Below are positions 1-5,133 of a stretch of 7,440 bases of DNA, piece by piece. This DNA comes from Fidelibacterota bacterium (lineage in GTDB: Bacteria; Fidelibacterota; Marinisomatia; Marinisomatales; UBA8229). The notes beneath the pieces are model-generated. The model was not told the origin of the DNA and did not search any database. It saw only the letters and a program-made list of their open reading frames with translations. Both the position numbers and the translations under genes were made by a program. The stretch lies in contig DPYO01000192.1 in NCBI GenBank assembly GCA_003535775.1, positions 1 to 7,440 on the forward strand, written 5' to 3'. Position 1 is the stretch's first letter. Each line of letters starts with the position of its first letter.

Positions 1-332
1 TATTTAACGGACGCGTCCGTGCAACGGAACATGGCGAAAATATTACCTTATTGGAATATGAGCAATATGAAGGGATGGCAGAAACTGAATTAAGAAATTT
101 AGCTGAAAACACAGTGAAGAGGTTTCCTGTCCATGATTTGTTTTGTAAACACCGCGTTGGGAAAGTAAAGGTTGGAAAAACTAGTCTTCATGTGGTGATT
201 TGGTCCAAACACCGTCAGGAAGGAATTAATGCTATGTCCTGGTTTATTGTTGAACTGAAAAAACGGATTCCTATATGGAAATGGGCGATACTGGAAGATG
301 GTTCGCGAATTCCGAGTGAATGTGCACACTGA
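1..332 (+). CDS. moaE: Molybdopterin synthase catalytic (large) subunit MoaE, 5' truncated by window edge
   Basis: MoaE pairs with thiocarboxylated MoaD in the cytoplasm and inserts the two dithiolene sulfurs into precursor Z (cPMP) to make molybdopterin. The reading frame is open from the first base, and the first full codon is at base 3. The visible 109 residues begin in the FxGxVR motif (seen as FNGRVR), whose second Arg matches the conserved MoaE active-site Arg, followed by the family block LEYEQYEGMA. Near the C-terminus SKHR matches the conserved S-x-HR segment. ELKKRIPIWKW keeps both lysines that correspond to E. coli Lys119 and Lys126, which are needed for catalysis. The tail after them is short. 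The true start lies outside the window, probably about 20-30 codons upstream. The TTG at base 51 is internal and not a real start. The next gene begins 30 bp downstream on the same strand, so they are probably co-transcribed. Confidence 0.93.
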   Translation, partial: FNGRVRATEHGENITLLEYEQYEGMAETELRNLAENTVKRFPVHDLFCKHRVGKVKVGKTSLHVVIWSKHRQEGINAMSWFIVELKKRIPIWKWAILEDGSRIPSECAH

Positions 333-362
333 ATTATCAACAATATTAAATTGTAAACGTCT

Positions 363-1778
363 ATGTTAGGATTTTCACACAACTTCCTCTCTAATTTTTT
401 ATTCTGGGTTACCCGCAAGCGGTGGCTGATTTTCACCTTTATCCTTAGCCTCCTTCTTTTTTATATACCGTCCCCAACAACACTTACTCCCGAAGGGCAT
501 CGCACGCTGATCATTGTTGTTATTGCCTTGGTCTTGATTATTGGAGAAGTGATTCCTTTGCCGGCAGTAGCAATTCTTATTTTGATTTTAGAAGTTATTT
601 TTGGAATAGATACACCAAACGGCGTTGCGGAATCTTTTATGAGTGATGCTGTTTTTTTTATTATGGGCTCGCTCATGCTCGCAGTTGCCATAGTGAGTCA
701 GGGTTTGGATAAACGCCTTGCCTTAGGGATAATTAGAATGACGGGAAATAAAACATGGCGAATTGTTTTTGGTTTTGTTGCCATTTCCGCTATTTTATCA
801 TCATTTATAGGTGAGCATACTGTGGCGGCAATGATGCTTCCTGTGGCATTAACTTTGGTGCGTAATACAAGCGAGGACAAAGCTGTCGTACATACACTGG
901 CTAAACTTTTACTATTTTCCATTGCTTACGGTTGTGCTATGGGTTCTATTGGTACACCCTCCGGTGGCGGGAGAAATGTGATCATGATCGGTTATATCTC
1001 AGAATTTGGATTAGGTAATATTTCTTATCTGAAATGGATTAAATATGCTTATCCGATGCTAATTTTAGAGATTCCGCTTGCTGTGATTATTTTATGGTTC
1101 ACTTTTCGACCAGAACAAACTATCCTGGACTCTGCTGTAAGAAAATTAAAAATAGATGTAACCAAAACAGGGAAGATGACCGGCAACCAAATTTTAGCTA
1201 TAGCAATTTTCATTGCTGTATTTTTTGGTTGGGTCTTTTTAAGTCCTGTATTGGGATTAGGGATTGTTGCGCTGATTGGGGTTTTTCTGTATTTATCATT
1301 TGGACTCATTGAATGGAAAGATATCAATCGAAATACAAATTGGGGTGTAATTATTTTATTTGGCGCGGCCATTTCTTTAGGAATACAGATGAAGGAAACA
1401 GGAGCGGCAGAATGGGTCGCCAATCTGGCAATTACAGGCTTGGGCAGTGTGGTACAAAATGTGGATGTTTTACACTGGTTTATTTCTGTGTTTTTAACTG
1501 GAGTTTTAACCAATTTATTAAGTAATGCTGCTACGGTGGCTATTTTGGGCCCCATTATTTTGGATATGGGTGGCAATCCTATTATACTGGGGATTTCTGC
1601 CTCTATTGCATCGGCATTTGCATATTTAACAATAGTAGCTTCGCCCACCTGTATGATTATACATTCTAGTGGTTTAGTTAAATCCAACGATTACCTGAAA
1701 GCAGGATGGAAGCTGTTTATTATGTCTATGGCTGTCCTTTTTCTGGTTTCATATTTATACTGGCCATTACTCTCATGA
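363..1778 (+). CDS. DASS/SLC13-type (ArsB/NhaD superfamily) anion transporter
   Basis: This 471-residue polytopic inner-membrane protein has roughly 12-14 hydrophobic segments in two repeats. Length and layout fit the divalent anion:sodium symporter family, whose members carry dicarboxylates, citrate, sulfate and similar anions. The first repeat has the expected re-entrant hairpin ending in VAAMMLP (154-160) and a GSIGTPSGGGRN loop (195-205). The second has TNLLSNAATVAILGP (383-397), then VASPTCMIIHSSG (425-437) and VKSNDYLKAG, matching the usual family C-terminus. The first-repeat motif, usually SNT, reads GEH (150-152), while the second reads SNA (387-389), so the sodium sites appear altered. 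Substrate cannot be assigned. No clear Shine-Dalgarno site precedes the ATG, and a later start is possible because the first 18 residues are poorly constrained. It follows moaE by 30 bp and overlaps the next gene by ATGA, which suggests an operon. Confidence 0.88.
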   Translation: MLGFSHNFLSNFLFWVTRKRWLIFTFILSLLLFYIPSPTTLTPEGHRTLIIVVIALVLIIGEVIPLPAVAILILILEVIFGIDTPNGVAESFMSDAVFFIMGSLMLAVAIVSQGLDKRLALGIIRMTGNKTWRIVFGFVAISAILSSFIGEHTVAAMMLPVALTLVRNTSEDKAVVHTLAKLLLFSIAYGCAMGSIGTPSGGGRNVIMIGYISEFGLGNISYLKWIKYAYPMLILEIPLAVIILWFTFRPEQTILDSAVRKLKIDVTKTGKMTGNQILAIAIFIAVFFGWVFLSPVLGLGIVALIGVFLYLSFGLIEWKDINRNTNWGVIILFGAAISLGIQMKETGAAEWVANLAITGLGSVVQNVDVLHWFISVFLTGVLTNLLSNAATVAILGPIILDMGGNPIILGISASIASAFAYLTIVASPTCMIIHSSGLVKSNDYLKAGWKLFIMSMAVLFLVSYLYWPLLS

Positions 1779-2662
1779 AGTTTCTTATTGCAATAGGAAG
1801 TAAGGAATATTCTGAACCAACATTACGATTGGGTATGCGTGTTGCCAAAGCATTCAACGCGGCAGTAACGATTGTGTATGTTGGTGAAAAAATAAGTGCC
1901 TTCAGTACTTCAGGAGTTCATTTAGCCCAGGAAAATTTAGAAAATTGGGAATTAGATAGACAAGGTGTGGATGTGTTAGCTTGGGCTTTCAAATATTTAG
2001 AAGATAATGGATATCTTTCTACAGGATCAGCAGGAGAAGGTTTTAATATTGGAAAATTGGTGCAAACTGATGAGGACCGCTGCGAAGTATTTTTAGAAGG
2101 AAATCATACTCAGGAAGTTGGGCTTATTCTACGCAATGGTGATATTATTGAACAATTGCGTGATGAAGTTAATAAAAGAGCCTTCGATATAACGATAATT
2201 GGGGCCAGTAAAAAGCGTAGTATGGCCCATGACTTAATTCAGTATATTGACAGTTCTATTTTTGTAGTCAAGAATTATCAACCAGATGGTCAGTATAAAA
2301 TGTTGCTAGCAGTCAATGATGCCCCGAATACCAGAAAAGCAGTAAAGTATGGTGCCCGTGTTGCCCAGGCATTTGATCTTTATACAACTGCAGTCACCAT
2401 ATCAAGTACGACTGATTTCAGGGAAAATTGTAAAAAGACTTCCGCTTGGGCAGGCAAATTCTTGCGTCGTTCCGGTATTGAAAACGAAATTCGTTTGGAG
2501 TACGGAAGATTCATGGAAATAATGAGTACAATTGCCGGAGATAACCACATTATAGTTATGGGCTCATCAACGAAAAGTCCGTTGGCAAAATTTTTTACAG
2601 GCAGTAAACCGCTAAAGGTGATGAAACATTGCAAATGTCCAGTGTTGATTGTTAAAGAATGA
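1775..2662 (+). CDS. Tandem universal stress protein (two UspA domains)
   Basis: This 295-residue soluble protein has two Usp domains of about 165 and 125 residues. Domain 1 starts with KFLIAIGSKEYSEPTLRLGMRVAKAF and ends at SSIFVVK (160-166). Domain 2 restarts with KMLLAVNDAPNTRKAVKYG (175-193) and closes with the classical C-terminal strand CPVLIV (288-293). The nucleotide-binding signature G-x2-G-x9-G-S/T is partly kept in domain 2 (G263, then T266 in place of the second Gly, then G276-S277). It is largely lost in domain 1 (GASK at 143-146). I chose the ATG at 1775 because it overlaps the transporter stop as ATGA, indicating translational coupling, and because the Usp fold begins exactly there; the upstream in-frame ATG at 1706 would only add transporter sequence read out of frame. 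Stand-alone Usp proteins next to ion transporters are often inferred to regulate them. That role is an inference here. Confidence 0.88.
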   Translation: MKFLIAIGSKEYSEPTLRLGMRVAKAFNAAVTIVYVGEKISAFSTSGVHLAQENLENWELDRQGVDVLAWAFKYLEDNGYLSTGSAGEGFNIGKLVQTDEDRCEVFLEGNHTQEVGLILRNGDIIEQLRDEVNKRAFDITIIGASKKRSMAHDLIQYIDSSIFVVKNYQPDGQYKMLLAVNDAPNTRKAVKYGARVAQAFDLYTTAVTISSTTDFRENCKKTSAWAGKFLRRSGIENEIRLEYGRFMEIMSTIAGDNHIIVMGSSTKSPLAKFFTGSKPLKVMKHCKCPVLIVKE

Positions 2663-2898
2663 TGTCTCAACAATTTGCCCTTACATCATTATTGGCGCTG
2701 TTTATCATTGTCATTTCGGTTCCACCGATTGTGTTTCTGGTTTTATGCATTATTAACAAAAAACAGACCCAGCATTCTGTCTTGAGAAATTTCCCTTATT
2801 CTGAGCAGTTTCATAATTGTTTTGTTAAAGATTATCCATTAATATTAAATCACATTTTTTATAATAAAATTAAATTTTTTGACTACATCTTTTATTAA
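2659..2898 (+). CDS. Hypothetical single-helix membrane ORF, possible truncated gene remnant
   Basis: I do not recognise this 79-codon ORF. It starts with ATGATG overlapping the stop of the stress-protein gene, an arrangement that repeats the coupling seen just upstream and is the main argument that it is translated. Residues 6-33 form one strong hydrophobic helix rich in Leu, Ile and Val with a PP pair in the middle, followed by a basic INKKQ, as in an inner-membrane anchor. The second half is different: it is full of Phe, Tyr, Asn and Ile, its codons become almost pure AT, and it looks like translated spacer DNA. It could be a genuine small membrane partner of the transporter, or the 5' stub of a larger membrane gene cut at about 2770-2800. 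The start may be the second ATG at 2662. Confidence 0.4.
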   Translation: MMSQQFALTSLLALFIIVISVPPIVFLVLCIINKKQTQHSVLRNFPYSEQFHNCFVKDYPLILNHIFYNKIKFFDYIFY

Positions 2899-2905
2899 AT
2901 CTAAT
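2879..2905 (+). promoter_or_regulatory. Weak promoter-like boxes upstream of glutamate dehydrogenase
   Basis: TTGACT at 2879-2884 resembles a sigma-70 -35 box. TCTAAT (2900-2905, 15-bp spacer) or TAATCC (2902-2907, 17-bp spacer) could serve as a -10. The stretch is so AT-rich that chance matches are likely, and if the host is Bacteroidota its promoter consensus differs. Transcription from here would give a leader of about 20 bases before the dehydrogenase ATG. Confidence 0.2.
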
Positions 2906-2916
2906 CCAAACAAAAT

Positions 2917-2922
2917 AGGAAG
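2917..2922 (+). promoter_or_regulatory. Ribosome binding site of glutamate dehydrogenase
   Basis: AGGAAG lies 7 bases before the ATG at 2930. It decides the start of the dehydrogenase: the reading frame is open back to an ATG at 2879, but that one has no such site and sits in spacer-like AT-rich DNA. Confidence 0.65.
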
Positions 2923-2929
2923 TAAAAAT

Positions 2930-4171
2930 ATGTCTAAAAAAACATCAAGTATTAACGCCACATCAGGAGCTTATGAAAGAGCTGTAGAACTTCTCGGACT
3001 CAAACCAAATATAGCGGGGGCCCTGGAGATGCCAGATAGAGAGCTCACAGTGGAGGTACCTTTCAGGAGAGACAATGGTGAGGTTGCAAGTTTGTTAGGT
3101 TTCCGGGTTCAGCATAATAACACCAGAGGTCCCTTTAAGGGTGGGATTAGATACCACCCTCACGTTGACCTTGCAGAAGTAAGGTCACTAGCCACGTTGA
3201 TGACTTGGAAGACAGCACTGCTGGATATCCCCTATGGCGGAGGGAAAGGTGGAATTGCGATAAATCCAAGTGAATACAGTATTTATGAGCTCGAACGGTT
3301 ATCACGAAAATTTTTCAGGGCAATCGATCCTGTAATTGGTCCAAATATTGATATCCCTGCCCCAGATGTTAATACAAACGCACAGGTAATGGGATGGTTT
3401 ATGGATGAATACAGTCAAGCACATGGCTATACACCTGCGATTGTAACCGGAAAACCTCTTGAGCTTGGGGGATCTGAAGGTAGAGAACACGCCACTGGAA
3501 AGGGTACTGCAATAACAGTGAGAGAAACTGCTAAAAAATGGGATGTAGACCTGGATAAATCCACCGTTGTTATACAAGGATTTGGCAATGTGGGATCGTT
3601 TACAGCAAAATTCCTTGATGAGTATGGATGTAAGATAATTGCAGTGAGTGATATCACTGGAGGTGTCTATGAACAGGATGGACTTGAGATTTCAAGCCTA
3701 TTCGACTATAATTATAAGAATAAAACCATTAAGGGAAGTGGACAGGGGAAGAAAATAACCAATGATGAATTATTGGCTCTGGAATGTGATTTCCTGATTC
3801 CTGCGGCACTGGGAGGCGCTATCAATAAAGATAATGTTGATACTTTGAAGTGTAAGTTTGTCATAGAGGCAGCAAATGGACCGGTAACACAAAAAGCCGC
3901 TGAAAATCTTTGGAAAAAGAGTGTCCCTGTCATACCAGATATTCTTACAAACGCTGGTGGTGTAACGGTATCCTATTTCGAATGGGTTCAGAATCTGCAG
4001 CAATTTAAATGGGAGTTAGAGGAGGTGGACACAAAGCTTGAAACTAAAATGGTCAAGGCATTTAATGAGGTTTATAATATGAAGGTTGAGAAAAAAGTCT
4101 CCATGCGCATTGCATCCTTTATGGTTGCGATTAATAGAGTGGCACGCTCATATCATTTGAGGGGAGTGTAA
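2930..4171 (+). CDS. gdhA: Glutamate dehydrogenase (Glu/Leu/Phe/Val dehydrogenase family)
   Basis: This cytoplasmic enzyme of 413 residues, the usual size for the roughly 420-residue hexameric class, interconverts glutamate with 2-oxoglutarate and ammonia using NAD(H) or NADP(H). The N-terminal catalytic domain carries GPFKGGIRYHP (K70), MTWK (K94), PYGGGKGGI (K106, catalytic Lys) and PAPDVNTN (D146), matching the lysines and aspartate defined for the Clostridium symbiosum enzyme. The Rossmann nucleotide-binding domain follows with GFGNVG (217-222), AANGP (314-318) and PDILTNAGGVTVSYFEW (336-352), where S348 corresponds to the substrate-binding Ser. All key residues are present, so it should be active. 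Cofactor preference is not clear; the acidic residue at the end of the second strand (D241) may favour NAD. The start at 2930 is set by its ribosome binding site. No neighbour is obviously linked to it, and arginine codons are mostly AGA/AGG, unlike the genes to its left. Confidence 0.95.
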   Translation: MSKKTSSINATSGAYERAVELLGLKPNIAGALEMPDRELTVEVPFRRDNGEVASLLGFRVQHNNTRGPFKGGIRYHPHVDLAEVRSLATLMTWKTALLDIPYGGGKGGIAINPSEYSIYELERLSRKFFRAIDPVIGPNIDIPAPDVNTNAQVMGWFMDEYSQAHGYTPAIVTGKPLELGGSEGREHATGKGTAITVRETAKKWDVDLDKSTVVIQGFGNVGSFTAKFLDEYGCKIIAVSDITGGVYEQDGLEISSLFDYNYKNKTIKGSGQGKKITNDELLALECDFLIPAALGGAINKDNVDTLKCKFVIEAANGPVTQKAAENLWKKSVPVIPDILTNAGGVTVSYFEWVQNLQQFKWELEEVDTKLETKMVKAFNEVYNMKVEKKVSMRIASFMVAINRVARSYHLRGV

Positions 4172-4271
4172 ATTATACATCAGCGACCCAAAGAAAAGCA
4201 TCAGGTAATGAAAGAAACTCCTTAGTTGATGGAGGAATGGCACATTATACCCGGTTACAAAAAACTACTCC

Positions 4272-4967
4272 TTACCCTTTTATCTTTTTATATTTTAGAC
4301 CAAAGGGAAGATAAACAATTAAAAAATGCAGTAATCCTACTGCCTCGAGGATAAGTATGTACCAAGGCCATTCACCAATTATAAAAGGATTATTCACAAT
4401 AGGTTTTTCACAGAGATACATATAGTTAGCATCAATAAACCAATTGATAATTGCGATGATTCCAACGGGAATTTGCGACCATATTGCGATCCTCCACCAA
4501 GATCCTTTTCTGGGTTTCATGTCTAAATAGAGCGTTATAAATAGTGCATTCAGAATGATTCCGCCATGAGATATGAAATATTCCACAAAGAGGAATCCCT
4601 CTGTACCGTTTGTAAATTCCGGCGTTAGGAGAGAGTGGAAAGCACCGGGAATCCCCCAGAAAAATAAGAATTCATATAACCATTGATTTCTCCAAAATAT
4701 TACAACTCCAGCCAGGATTGCAGAAATGCTGCACATTTGTAGTGGGAGGGATGACTGAATATTCCATTTCCCAAGATAGATAAGGTACGCCTGTATAAAA
4801 ATTGCCCTGCTGATCATTATTGAACCTAAGATATAGGCAATTTTTTTTATTTGGGTCCTATCGGATTGCTTGCCTAAAAGAAGTACAAGAAAAATAATCA
4901 GAATTGTTATGACATTACTCTGCCACCAACTCATACCGAAAATTGGAATTGTTTCGTGAGGAATCAT
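4272..4967 (-). CDS. YwaF/TIGR02206-type integral membrane protein
   Basis: A 231-residue protein with about six or seven hydrophobic helices and short loops, matching the TIGR02206 (B. subtilis YwaF-like) membrane family. Hallmarks are visible in order: W15 near the start, LPLQMCSISA (74-83), the YEFLFFWGIPGAFHSLLTPE block (98-117), FFISHGG-like FISHGG (131-136), NYMYLCEKP (181-189) and the GEWPWYILILE segment (198-208). The family is widespread but its biochemical function is not established, so none is given. The ATG at 4967 is the only sensible start, yet it has no Shine-Dalgarno site. A possible small ORF stops 9 bp upstream on the same strand, so translation by reinitiation is conceivable. 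It converges on glutamate dehydrogenase with about 100 bp between stops. All five arginines use AGA or AGG. Confidence 0.85.
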   Translation of the reverse strand: MIPHETIPIFGMSWWQSNVITILIIFLVLLLGKQSDRTQIKKIAYILGSIMISRAIFIQAYLIYLGKWNIQSSLPLQMCSISAILAGVVIFWRNQWLYEFLFFWGIPGAFHSLLTPEFTNGTEGFLFVEYFISHGGIILNALFITLYLDMKPRKGSWWRIAIWSQIPVGIIAIINWFIDANYMYLCEKPIVNNPFIIGEWPWYILILEAVGLLHFLIVYLPFGLKYKKIKG

Positions 4968-4976
4968 AATTAGGAT

Positions 4977-5078
4977 TTATTGATGAGTTGGAAAATTCAC
5001 AGGAGAGTTTATATTATTTTCTTCCATTTGTTTCCCACGGATTGATCTTATTATTCCTTTTCTAATTAATTTCTCCAA
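4977..5078 (-). CDS. Possible small ORF of 33 codons between the molybdoenzyme and the membrane protein
   Basis: On the minus strand the spacer is open in one frame over its whole length, from the stop of the molybdoenzyme to a TAA 9 bp before the membrane protein. A TTG at 5078 is preceded by GAGG with a 5-base spacing, a better ribosome binding site than either flanking large gene has. The peptide starts MEKLIRKGIIRSIRGKQ, is basic and weakly amphipathic in the first half, and ends in a polar tail with NSPVNFP. No family is recognised. Open frames of this length occur by chance in AT-rich spacer, and the start codon is not ATG, so it remains tentative. It could act only as a leader that couples translation of the downstream membrane gene. 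Confidence 0.27.
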   Translation of the reverse strand: MEKLIRKGIIRSIRGKQMEENNINSPVNFPTHQ

Positions 5079-5133
5079 GTTTACCTCTTTACAAATTAAA
5101 ATGGTAATAAATACTCCTTTAACATCCAGCAAA

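Noticed and set aside
9..18. Perfect 10-base palindrome GGACGCGTCC near the left edge
   Set aside because: It lies inside the conserved GRVR codons of moaE and is explained by coding sequence; no second copy was seen.
1049..1687. 212-codon minus-strand open frame opposite the transporter
   Set aside because: It is antisense to strongly conserved transporter motifs, has no recognisable domain or start signal, and reflects the low-stop complement of hydrophobic codons.
2845..2880. Inverted repeats TTTTAT/ATAAAA and AAAATT/AATTTT downstream of the small ORF
   Set aside because: They contain only A and T, would form unstable hairpins, and are expected by chance in such AT-rich DNA.
4172..4271. 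Possible terminator between the convergent dehydrogenase and membrane-protein genes
   Set aside because: Only a weak 4-bp CTCC/GGAG pairing is visible, with no stable GC stem or U-tract.
4229..4354. 41-codon plus-strand ORF starting MEEWHIIPGYKK after glutamate dehydrogenase
   Set aside because: More than half of it overlaps the membrane-protein gene on the other strand, and it has no family features.
4983..5045. 20-codon plus-strand ORF in the spacer
   Set aside because: It is too short, has no ribosome binding site, and no neighbour runs in that direction.
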